A DNA stretch of 64,000 nt from positions 61,415 through 125,414 of IMG/VR virus record IMGVR_UViG_3300028909_000017; one strand, written 5' to 3'. The translations under genes and the position numbers were made by a program. This document shows, piece after piece, positions 56,719-63,925 of the stretch. The notes below the pieces were generated by a model. It saw only the letters and a program-made list of their open reading frames with translations. It searched no databases and was not told the origin of the DNA. Positions within the stretch are counted from its first letter, which is position 1. Each line of letters starts with the position of its first letter. Source of the DNA: a virus.

Positions 56719-57387
56719 CTATTCTTCCAATGGTAAATTATTAATTTCTCGATGCAAACGTATTCTAAAGGATGCCCATGTTTCCGCCTGAGTTTTTAAT
56801 GATTCAGATAATACAAATCTCCACTTTTGAAATTCTTTACCTTTATGATAGAAATTTTTAAGTTCATCTTCTGAATTAATACGAGAAAACGATTTACCCG
56901 GCTCATCGGTATTATAAACTAGCAATTTACATCCCTGTTTAAATAATCTATGCCATGTATTAAATCCTGTTTGACTTAGGGTTTTATCACTGATAATTAC
57001 ATCATTTTTAAGATCTTTAAGAATTAATAAATATAAATCACTTGCGAACGGAGGTTTACTTTTATAATTTTTTGATTTACCCGACATTATAATTGCATAT
57101 CCCCGTGGTTTTCTTTCCAAGGAAACCCCGAGTATAATTTCATGATTATCATTTTCCACCCAAAAATAAATTAAATTAGTTAATTTTAATTTATAAATAT
57201 TATTTTCTAATGGTTTAATTTTGTCATGCGCAATTTGTTTTATTTCTTCTATATCGTGCTTTAATATTTCCCAAGTCGGAAATTCTAAGACATCAGGTGA
57301 CTCAAATAAAAAGGTATAATTAAATGCATCTCGCCCATATTTTCCAGACCAGGTCCTTTTTGCATGTATAATTTCATTAATATTCAT
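56719..57387 (-). CDS. Tagged paralogue family 1, intact copy
   Basis: 222 residues. MNINEIIHAK tag, FLFESPD (L-F-E) near residue 29. Core LIYFWVENDNHEIILGVSLE, FASDLYLLILKD, SDKTLSQTGFNTWHRLF, RFVLSES. The most distant copy, 20 kb from the others. Confidence 0.6.
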   Translation of the reverse strand: MNINEIIHAKRTWSGKYGRDAFNYTFLFESPDVLEFPTWEILKHDIEEIKQIAHDKIKPLENNIYKLKLTNLIYFWVENDNHEIILGVSLERKPRGYAIIMSGKSKNYKSKPPFASDLYLLILKDLKNDVIISDKTLSQTGFNTWHRLFKQGCKLLVYNTDEPGKSFSRINSEDELKNFYHKGKEFQKWRFVLSESLKTQAETWASFRIRLHREINNLPLEE

Positions 57388-57399
57388 TACAATTTTATC

Positions 57400-58488
57400 T
57401 TACCTTCTTGGATAACGTAATTCGGAACTATAGTCTGTTAATTCCGCTGCGCGATCGTTCATTTCCATAATAATAGAACCTTCATCCGGATATGAATCGA
57501 TAATTGATTTATTGTTAATATTCCGATTACTATATAAATAATTTTTTAACATTTTATATAAGATCTTATGTTCGGGTTCAAACATATCTAATGTTACCTC
57601 TTCTAATGGGAAAAATTTTGTATAAGAAATATCATCTCCACCGGTTGTTTCCAACGTGGGAACTTCACCCAAAAAGAAAATAGTCTTTATTGTTTCAGAA
57701 GTATCCTTATATCTCCAATCGGCAATTTGTGTACTTCCGATATATTTAAATGATTGCGGAGCAGTAGATGTTTCCTCGTAACTTTCCATTTTGGCGTCAT
57801 CTTCATAACCAACATTTTCCGGCTTCATCTTACCCATTGCATGACCACCCGGGAATCTCCACCCATTTTCGTCAGATCGTTTCGCTAGCAGTAATTCAAT
57901 ACCAGATGAAAGATATGTATCTGTATTGGGATCATGTGTAGACAGTCCTCGATGAATAATAGCAATATCAACAGTGGGGATTACGCGGTCGAATGTATTT
58001 CTTGTCGCGTAAATAATACCTGCTCGAAAGGAAGGACTATCTATCACAACATTTGTTGCCGCATTTCGTAAGTCTGCTGCGGAAATATTTGGAGATACCG
58101 GCAATGTTAATTCAACAACTTTTCGATGCCCATGATAACTTTTAAGAAAGGAATCTCGACTGCCATATAATGTCGCTTTTCCATATGGAACTCGTTCGGT
58201 AATTAACCGGTCAAGATCAGCACTCCACAATTCATCTGTCTTCCGATTATGGATGGGATAAACTTCATAATTTGGATACGCATTCTGAATCATTTTACGG
58301 CGGGTTTCGAAATCCAATGGATCATTTTTTGTCGGAGCCGTGCCACCTGGCAAGCAACCAACAAAAATAATAACCCGAGGATGAAGATTTCCAACCGCAT
58401 CTAGTAGAGCAATATGACCTTCATGCAACTCTGGAATTTGAAACCGACCAATCAAAACTCCGTAATTCGGTGCCGTAATATTTGACAT
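57400..58488 (-). CDS. nadM: Bifunctional NMN adenylyltransferase / Nudix hydrolase
   Basis: 362 residues from ATG 58488 (AAAGGGAAAATA). N-terminal nucleotidyltransferase: GRFQIPELHEGH, GSRDSFLKSYHGH, ISAADLRNAA. C-terminal Nudix: GWRFPGGHAMGK...ESYEETS. The first domain makes NAD+ from NMN and ATP; the Nudix part in such fusions cleaves ADP-ribose. With nadV this is a complete phage NAD+ rebuilding route, and the Nudix domain can clear NADase products. Confidence 0.92.
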   Translation of the reverse strand: MSNITAPNYGVLIGRFQIPELHEGHIALLDAVGNLHPRVIIFVGCLPGGTAPTKNDPLDFETRRKMIQNAYPNYEVYPIHNRKTDELWSADLDRLITERVPYGKATLYGSRDSFLKSYHGHRKVVELTLPVSPNISAADLRNAATNVVIDSPSFRAGIIYATRNTFDRVIPTVDIAIIHRGLSTHDPNTDTYLSSGIELLLAKRSDENGWRFPGGHAMGKMKPENVGYEDDAKMESYEETSTAPQSFKYIGSTQIADWRYKDTSETIKTIFFLGEVPTLETTGGDDISYTKFFPLEEVTLDMFEPEHKILYKMLKNYLYSNRNINNKSIIDSYPDEGSIIMEMNDRAAELTDYSSELRYPRR

Positions 58489-58519
58489 TATTTTCCCTTT
58501 CAATACACTATCTAATTAA

Positions 58520-58548
58520 ATTATAGCATGAAAAATGATTATTGTCCA
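58520..58548 (-). promoter_or_regulatory. sigma70-type promoter for nadM
   Basis: TGGACA (58543-58548), 17-bp spacer, TATAAT (58520-58525), inside the 3' end of the NADAR gene. Confidence 0.7.
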
Positions 58549-58973
58549 GATAAACCTTCCCGAATTAACATTAAAATTTGTCCAAGATTATTTTCACCGA
58601 TACCGTCGCAAACTCCCCAAAAACAATCCCCCCAAGTATTACCTTCTATTAAAGTTGCATTTCCGGTTGATAATAGTTTTGACCGAAACGGTTCTTTCGA
58701 AAATTTTTGACATAATAGATCGGTAATTAAATCGATTTTAATATTGTCCCAGTCGGGTCTTATTACAACATTTTTTCCAAGTCGTTTTGCCATACCTGCT
58801 GACTTTGCATTACATATTTCGACTCGTTGAGTCATATTCAAAGTTTTTGCTGCCTGATAGGCATGTTCCACCGATGGATATATTGAACTATCAAATGGTA
58901 GAACGATACCTCTCCGAACATATGCAAAATTACTCAAAAAAGCATATTCTTCTGAAAATGAATCAATAATCAT
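58539..58973 (-). CDS. NADAR-family (YbiA-like) hydrolase
   Basis: 144 residues, typical length. FLSNFAY, SIYPSVEHAYQAAKTL, AKRLGKNVVIRPDW, LIEGNTWGDCFWGVCDGIGENNLG and LMLIREG are the full NADAR signature. NADAR proteins act on ADP-ribosylated compounds; family members have been shown to remove ADP-ribose from guanine in DNA. Position between the NAD genes suggests repair of host-imposed ADP-ribosylation. Confidence 0.93.
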   Translation of the reverse strand: MIIDSFSEEYAFLSNFAYVRRGIVLPFDSSIYPSVEHAYQAAKTLNMTQRVEICNAKSAGMAKRLGKNVVIRPDWDNIKIDLITDLLCQKFSKEPFRSKLLSTGNATLIEGNTWGDCFWGVCDGIGENNLGQILMLIREGLSGQ

Positions 58974-58981
58974 TTTACCCT

Positions 58982-59200
58982 CTAAAAATTATTTTTTAGC
59001 ATTTCAAACATCATTTTGGGCCAGGTAAGAAAAACAATAAGACATGCGAAAAATGTAATAACCTTTCGATAAGATTCATTCGTTGAAATAGTATCAAGCA
59101 TTTTATCGAAATGATCTCGACTTAATGGGTTAGTCGCCAAAGTATTTAAAAATAATGCTGCAAAAAATAATCCTGAATAAATGTAAAACATCCAAAACAT
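58982..59200 (-). CDS. Membrane protein, 72 aa
   Basis: Two membrane segments (about 3-22 and 48-68) around a charged loop. Unknown function. Confidence 0.55.
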   Translation of the reverse strand: MFWMFYIYSGLFFAALFLNTLATNPLSRDHFDKMLDTISTNESYRKVITFFACLIVFLTWPKMMFEMLKNNF

Positions 59201-59218
59201 AATTATCCTTTCTTAAAA

Positions 59219-60223
59219 TTACTTTAGGTTGTAATATTTTCTAAGCCAAGGCAACATCCATACATCCAAATCCTTCTTTAATTCCGTACTCAATTTGGGT
59301 AAGGCAGATGAATCAGCCAATGATTGCAATTTATCGACACCAGAAACAATTTCGTCCCGAATTTTTTCAATATCATGCTCTCCACGAATAATCGATCTAA
59401 GATAATTAGCATAATCTTTATCCAATGGAAATCTTAATTTTTTAGTTGTCAATAAAGTAATTCCTTCATTGATAATTCGAACAGCATGTGCCGTTGCTTT
59501 CCAATCAGAACTAGATATAGAAGCTGCAATCGCTCTAGATCCAAAATCTGAAATAATTGAATCAATCGTAATTAAACTAGTCGAAAATGTATTAGTAAAC
59601 GGTAAAATTTTTGTTAATAATTTAGTGCAGGGTCTCAATGTTTGACCAGTTGAATCAACCGCATATTCTGAAATACCAAAATATTCCGGATAATCATTTT
59701 CAATTTCTTCAGCCAGTTTCTTAAATTCTGCTGCATGATCCATTATTCTATGAGATAACGAAAATTTCTGATATAATCTTTTAACTGCCCTGGCGGCATT
59801 TAATCGATCACCTTTATCAGAATAAATTTTTGCCTGATTAACTGCATATCCTGCCATTGCATTAATATTAGAAGTTAAAAAATGTTCTCGTAATTCCGAG
59901 CAAAATTTCGAAAAACTCCCTTCATAAATGGCCTGCTCGGCATCAACCCCTTCAACAGCAAAACATAATTCTATGGCATATGTTTGCCCTTCTAGGAAAT
60001 CTCGTGCAAAAATGTATAAAGGAATATCTTCGCTATCAATATCCCCGACACCATTTTTTTCACCTAATTTTTTATTTTTATGTTTTACTGAATTTTTCGG
60101 TGCTTTTCCAAGCAGCATTAAATCTAAATCAGGCAATACAACTCTTTTATAATCACGATCAGATGTTGGCATCGTGGTTCCATAAAGTGATGATCCAAAT
60201 AATGTTTCAAACAATACTCTCAT
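59219..60223 (-). CDS. YcgL-type nucleotidyltransferase
   Basis: 334 residues. LFGSSLYGTTMPTSDRDYK carries GS and DxD of the nucleotidyltransferase fold; then LPDLDLMLLGK and a long helical C-terminal region (ARAVKRLYQKFSLSHRIMD). This is the predicted nucleotidyltransferase family found in phages and in bacterial RNA-repair contexts. Substrate, perhaps tRNA ends, is not established. Confidence 0.82.
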   Translation of the reverse strand: MRVLFETLFGSSLYGTTMPTSDRDYKRVVLPDLDLMLLGKAPKNSVKHKNKKLGEKNGVGDIDSEDIPLYIFARDFLEGQTYAIELCFAVEGVDAEQAIYEGSFSKFCSELREHFLTSNINAMAGYAVNQAKIYSDKGDRLNAARAVKRLYQKFSLSHRIMDHAAEFKKLAEEIENDYPEYFGISEYAVDSTGQTLRPCTKLLTKILPFTNTFSTSLITIDSIISDFGSRAIAASISSSDWKATAHAVRIINEGITLLTTKKLRFPLDKDYANYLRSIIRGEHDIEKIRDEIVSGVDKLQSLADSSALPKLSTELKKDLDVWMLPWLRKYYNLK

Positions 60224-60234
60224 TTTAACTCCAA

Positions 60235-60447
60235 TTAATTTTCAAGGTACCATTGGAAAATATCTTTTTCCAATATTTTCGTTACTTTCAACCACCAGTT
60301 TTCTTTCCGATTTTTTACGGTAACAATAAGAAAATTATTAGTTGTATCGATGCTGTATATATGACCCAATTCGGTTCCAAATATTGTTGTGTGTATTACC
60401 CAATCTCCAACTTTTAATTCTGTCCCATTTTTATCGAGCATTTTCAT
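60235..60447 (-). CDS. SH3/KOW-like small protein, array member
   Basis: 70 residues: MKMLDKNGTELKVGDWVIHTT, strand-rich middle, tail EKDIFQWYLEN. First of an array of more than ten coupled genes to 63202. Confidence 0.62.
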   Translation of the reverse strand: MKMLDKNGTELKVGDWVIHTTIFGTELGHIYSIDTTNNFLIVTVKNRKENWWLKVTKILEKDIFQWYLEN

Positions 60448-60677
60448 TGCTCCAATTTTTTAACCATAAGATAAGAAATAGCTTTTTCCTCGGATACAAT
60501 TACAACTTTACTGGTCTTCTGAATTCCGCCCCAACGAATATCATTTTCGGTGATCAATAAAATTTTTGTTTTTAAAATGGCATCGACTTTTAATAATATC
60601 AAATCCTGACCCTTATAACCAGGAGTTAATACCCAATCTCCAACTTTTAATTCTATTCCGAAAAAATCTTTCATCAT
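60444..60677 (-). CDS. SH3/KOW-like small protein, array member
   Basis: 77 residues: MMKDFFGIELKVGDWVLTPG; the end YLMVKKLEQ departs from the usual tail but keeps LExQ. Confidence 0.6.
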   Translation of the reverse strand: MMKDFFGIELKVGDWVLTPGYKGQDLILLKVDAILKTKILLITENDIRWGGIQKTSKVVIVSEEKAISYLMVKKLEQ

Positions 60678-60865
60678 TTCTCCAGTAAATAAATCAATAC
60701 TTCATTCTTATTTAATTTCTCAACTTTTGTCGAAATAATTGATCTATTGAAGTAACCATCTTGTAAATATAGATCTAGAAAATTAAAACCAATAATTCGA
60801 TAAATTTCCGATTTAAATCTAACATAATCAAAAATTTCCAATTCATTCCCATTTTTATCGATCAT
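60674..60865 (-). CDS. SH3/KOW-like small protein, array member
   Basis: Start at ATG 60865 (MIDKNGNELEIFDYV), overlapping the upstream stop as ATGA; tail KNEVLIYLLEK. Confidence 0.62.
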   Translation of the reverse strand: MIDKNGNELEIFDYVRFKSEIYRIIGFNFLDLYLQDGYFNRSIISTKVEKLNKNEVLIYLLEK

Positions 60866-61059
60866 TGCGATAATCTCCAAATCATTATTTCATCCTGGGT
60901 AATTTTAATAACTCTTCCGGATTCGATTAATGTTCCCAATAAATCAGAGGTAATATGAACGCTTTTATCATAAAATGCATCAATACAGCATGGCACCGGG
61001 AAATATGGTATATAAACCCAATCGCCAATGTTTAATTTTGCTCCGTTTTTATCGACCAT
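60862..61059 (-). CDS. SH3/KOW-like small protein, array member
   Basis: 65 residues: MVDKNGAKLNIGDWVYIPYF; tail QDEIMIWRLSQ. Confidence 0.62.
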   Translation of the reverse strand: MVDKNGAKLNIGDWVYIPYFPVPCCIDAFYDKSVHITSDLLGTLIESGRVIKITQDEIMIWRLSQ

Positions 61060-61267
61060 TTAATGTTCCAATCTCCAAATCAGATAATTTTTTAATAGAA
61101 GATAATTTCCATCTTTCTGCAAATTTTGTTTCCGAATTAATAAATAGATTAATTATGCAACATTCATTACGAATCGATTTAATTTTACCAACGGCACCAC
61201 GGCGCATATCTTTACACCATAAAACATAATCACCGATTAATAATTCGTTTCCATTCTTATCTGTCAT
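61049..61267 (-). CDS. SH3/KOW-like small protein, array member
   Basis: 72 residues: MTDKNGNELLIGDYVLW; tail altered to LSDLEIGTLNGR. Confidence 0.6.
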   Translation of the reverse strand: MTDKNGNELLIGDYVLWCKDMRRGAVGKIKSIRNECCIINLFINSETKFAERWKLSSIKKLSDLEIGTLNGR

Positions 61268-61271
61268 ATTT

Positions 61272-61502
61272 TCACTGTGTTAGTTTAAAAATTAAAGCAT
61301 CTTCGGGATTCATTTTGTACAATGCGCTGAAATATTTTAACGATTGTGTTTGCCCTTTTTCATTTTTTAGTTCAACCATTTTCTTCGTAAATCGTACTAC
61401 GTAACCGATATCCAATGAATTTGCCCAATTAGAGAAAACAACCCAATCACCAATAAACAGAGGGCGATTAATTCGATCAACAAAAATATGTTCATTATTC
61501 AT
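61272..61502 (-). CDS. SH3/KOW-like small protein, array member
   Basis: 76 residues: opening RINRPLFIGDWVVFSNW, tail NPEDALIFKLTQ. Confidence 0.6.
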   Translation of the reverse strand: MNNEHIFVDRINRPLFIGDWVVFSNWANSLDIGYVVRFTKKMVELKNEKGQTQSLKYFSALYKMNPEDALIFKLTQ

Positions 61503-61510
61503 AAATTTCC

Positions 61511-61738
61511 TTAGTAAGACAACAAATATGCAATTAATTCATCTTCAGACGACAGTTCCATTTCAGATGCCTTTAAATGTATATTCTTGAAAAAATCTAA
61601 TGGTATAAAATCTGATCGACATTCAAAAAATTTGGATTTAATATCTTCGTCCGTAATTCTTCCAAAATACAATTCACGATCGAATTGTATTTTTACAATG
61701 TCGCCTATATGCAATTGATTATTATTTTTGTCAACCAT
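61511..61738 (-). CDS. SH3/KOW-like small protein, array member
   Basis: 75 residues: MVDKNNNQLHIGDIVKIQFD; tail SEDELIAYLLSY. Confidence 0.62.
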   Translation of the reverse strand: MVDKNNNQLHIGDIVKIQFDRELYFGRITDEDIKSKFFECRSDFIPLDFFKNIHLKASEMELSSEDELIAYLLSY

Positions 61739-62007
61739 TATTCACTCAATTTCCAAACTATCAATTCTTCTTCTGTCGCGTATTCAACTTTTGTTCGAAT
61801 TAAATAGCACCGTTCATTCTTAGATAAATGTTTTATATTAATATATTGACGATAATAAGGTTTTTGAATACCTACCCCGATATTATATTCAAGATGATAA
61901 GGTTCTGGAATATGACTACCCCGACTCTACGAACACCATAAGGATCCAAATAAAAAACTTTATCACCCCTTTAATTCCCTCCCGTTCTTATCGATAACAG
62001 TTGTCAA
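61738..62007 (-). pseudogene. SH3/KOW array member with two frameshifts
   Basis: VIDKNGRELKG then break; reading GGGG at 61966-61969 and 61919-61922 as GGG restores DKVFYLDPYGVRRVG and SHIPEPYHLEYNIG to EELIVWKLSE. Start likely TTG 62007 or lost. Confidence 0.5.
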
Positions 62008-62278
62008 AATTTTCCCTCGTTGCGATTAATGGATATGTTTCTTTATAAATTTCAAATCGTTTTTCATAACTGTATAATTTCCATTGAAATTTCAATGGAA
62101 AAATTATATCATAAGATATTAATTCCGAAATTAACGAAATGGGACCCATAATAGACAACCATAAACATATTTTAAAATTATTCATATACGGAAATCTACG
62201 AGCCCATCCGTTAACGGAAAGTCCCCACGTAATAATCGAACATACAACCCAAAAAATAATGAAACCAATAATAATCAT
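61988..62278 (-). CDS. Membrane protein, 96 aa
   Basis: N-terminal helix MIIIGFIIFWVVCSIITWGL and a second one near 34-60; charged end. An insertion in the middle of the small-protein array. Confidence 0.55.
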   Translation of the reverse strand: MIIIGFIIFWVVCSIITWGLSVNGWARRFPYMNNFKICLWLSIMGPISLISELISYDIIFPLKFQWKLYSYEKRFEIYKETYPLIATRENFDNCYR

Positions 62279-62280
62279 TG

Positions 62281-62499
62281 TTACTCCTTTTCTAGCATAT
62301 ATATTAATGCTTCAGATTTTGAAAGTTTTTGAATAGCAGCGGTCTTATAATAAATTTTTTGATTCAATTTAAAATTTGCCGAATCAAAATTTTTAATTTC
62401 AAAAATTCCGTGTGAAATATCAATAATTTTTCCGAGTCTACCATAAATTATAATATAATTCCCTTTATGCAATTTTCTACCAAACAAATCAACCATCAT
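62281..62499 (-). CDS. SH3/KOW-like small protein, array member
   Basis: 72 residues: MMVDLFGRKLHKGNYIIIYG; tail SKSEALIYMLEKE. Confidence 0.6.
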   Translation of the reverse strand: MMVDLFGRKLHKGNYIIIYGRLGKIIDISHGIFEIKNFDSANFKLNQKIYYKTAAIQKLSKSEALIYMLEKE

Positions 62500-62514
62500 A
62501 ATATTCTCCCAAAA

Positions 62515-62748
62515 TTATTCTGCCAGTCTATATGCAACCATTTCTTCTTCAGTAAGTTTTACAATTTGAGAACCTTTAACTGGAAAAATTGAGCCGGCCT
62601 TCCTATAAGAATAATCTTCAAATACCACTATCCAAATATTGTCGCACCACCATTCACCTATCTTCTTAATTTTTCCCGGGATCGGATTTAAATCCAAAAA
62701 TATTATATAATCATTAACCTCAACGTGATTATTATTTTTGTCGACCAT
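62515..62748 (-). CDS. SH3/KOW-like small protein, array member
   Basis: 77 residues: MVDKNNNHVEVNDYIIF; tail TEEEMVAYRLAE. Confidence 0.62.
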   Translation of the reverse strand: MVDKNNNHVEVNDYIIFLDLNPIPGKIKKIGEWWCDNIWIVVFEDYSYRKAGSIFPVKGSQIVKLTEEEMVAYRLAE

Positions 62749-62751
62749 TAT

Positions 62752-62955
62752 TCATTCACCCAATCGATAAACAACCATTTCTTCTTCACTCAATAATTGC
62801 AAATCTTTTTCATTAACACAAAATCCACGGCCAGCTTTAAAAGCTGAAAAATTTTCAAACAAAATAATTAAAGGATAGCCATCATTGTGATTTTTAAAAA
62901 TACGACCCGGTATATCGTGGTATAAAATATAATCGTCTTTGTAAAAAGTTTTCAC
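62752..62955 (-). CDS. SH3/KOW-like small protein, array member
   Basis: GTG start at 62955 after GGAGGAATAATT. MKTFYKDDYILYHDIPGR; FKAGRGF middle shared with 62515; tail SEEEMVVYRLGE. Confidence 0.6.
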   Translation of the reverse strand: MKTFYKDDYILYHDIPGRIFKNHNDGYPLIILFENFSAFKAGRGFCVNEKDLQLLSEEEMVVYRLGE

Positions 62956-62957
62956 AA

Positions 62958-63202
62958 TTATTCCTCCAAGCGTGAAATTAATACGTAATTTTCCGAAATA
63001 AATTCAATTTCAACACTACTACGCCAATAATCAGTGTGATTATATTCCAATATTGCAACATCATATGAATTAATAGTATCACCGAAAATTCGGGAAGTAT
63101 CTGTTATTTTTGAATACGATTATATCGGTAAAAATTTTCCCATCTCTGAGTCAATTTAACCCAATCCCCGACTTTTAATTCAATGCCGTTTTTGTCTGTC
63201 AT
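62958..63202 (-). CDS. SH3/KOW-like small protein, array member (frameshift)
   Basis: MTDKNGIELKVGDWVKLTQR to IQK, stop, then ITDTSRIFGDTINSYDV to YVLISRLEE. One more A at 63107-63111 joins them into about 81 residues. Confidence 0.55.
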
Positions 63203-63208
63203 GAAATC

Positions 63209-63622
63209 TCACAGTTTAATCTCCGCCGGATTGCCATCTTCATCATAAAATCGAACTCGCTTAATTCCACTAATCTTAATCAATCCCATGCACAGCTTAC
63301 ACGGACGAGAACATCCGGGCTTATCCTTTGTTTGACGAGAATTGGTCGTAGTACGAGAAACGTATAGCGTTAGATTTCGATTATGATCAAAATGTCGACG
63401 GCGCAGAATTGCAACCATTTCAGCATGTGTGTTTCCCTGCCAATTTCCCACTTTCGAAAGCGGATTGCTCTTATACCAATTATTACAACCAACCGAAAGT
63501 AAATTTGAACCAGCATACAATGCAGCGCCCAACATATAGCCACGCTGAGGACCATTGCTCAACCTACTCGATGCTTCAGCTACCGCAAAGCCACGTTTCC
63601 ACGAACCAGATATCTCCGACAT
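63209..63622 (-). CDS. Cytidine/dCMP deaminase-family protein
   Basis: 137 residues. THAEMVAIL supplies the zinc His and catalytic Glu; PGCSRPCKLCMGLIKISG supplies the PCxxC zinc pair. The family removes the amino group from (deoxy)cytidine or dCMP. The basic SRTTTNSRQTKD loop between motifs is unusual in length, so a nucleoside or free-base substrate is possible. Could feed dUMP for thymidylate synthesis. Confidence 0.82.
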   Translation of the reverse strand: MSEISGSWKRGFAVAEASSRLSNGPQRGYMLGAALYAGSNLLSVGCNNWYKSNPLSKVGNWQGNTHAEMVAILRRRHFDHNRNLTLYVSRTTTNSRQTKDKPGCSRPCKLCMGLIKISGIKRVRFYDEDGNPAEIKL

Positions 63623-63636
63623 TAATTTACTCTTTC

Positions 63637-63876
63637 CTAAATCGTCTGCGCTTCGAAATGAATGCGGCCTTTTAAAATCTTAATCCTATGAATATTCTTT
63701 CGAAATTGATTAATAATCTGCACAAAATTAGTAGAAATTCGAGACCAATCATTACTCGATAATTCTTCGTTATCGAGTATATTTTTGAAATATTGTTTAT
63801 CATATTCCAGTTGTCGATTATCAGACGCCAACTTCACAATTTCCTCATACGCATCGTTGACCTTTTTAATATCCAT
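63637..63876 (-). CDS. Helical protein, 79 aa
   Basis: ATG 63876 after GTGAGGAGATC of the third promoter-leader cassette. Helical with a coiled-coil-like RQLEYDKQYFKNILDNEE. Unknown role. Confidence 0.58.
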   Translation of the reverse strand: MDIKKVNDAYEEIVKLASDNRQLEYDKQYFKNILDNEELSSNDWSRISTNFVQIINQFRKNIHRIKILKGRIHFEAQTI

Positions 63877-63896
63877 CTGATCTCCTCACTGAAATA

Positions 63897-63925
63897 ATTA
63901 TAGCAAAATTCGGTATTAATGTCAA
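63897..63925 (-). promoter_or_regulatory. sigma70-type promoter, third cassette copy
   Basis: TTGACA (63920-63925), 17-bp spacer, TATAAT (63897-63902); the leader TATTTCAGTGAGGAGATCAG is shared with 46164 and 47031, while the -35 differs. Confidence 0.82.
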
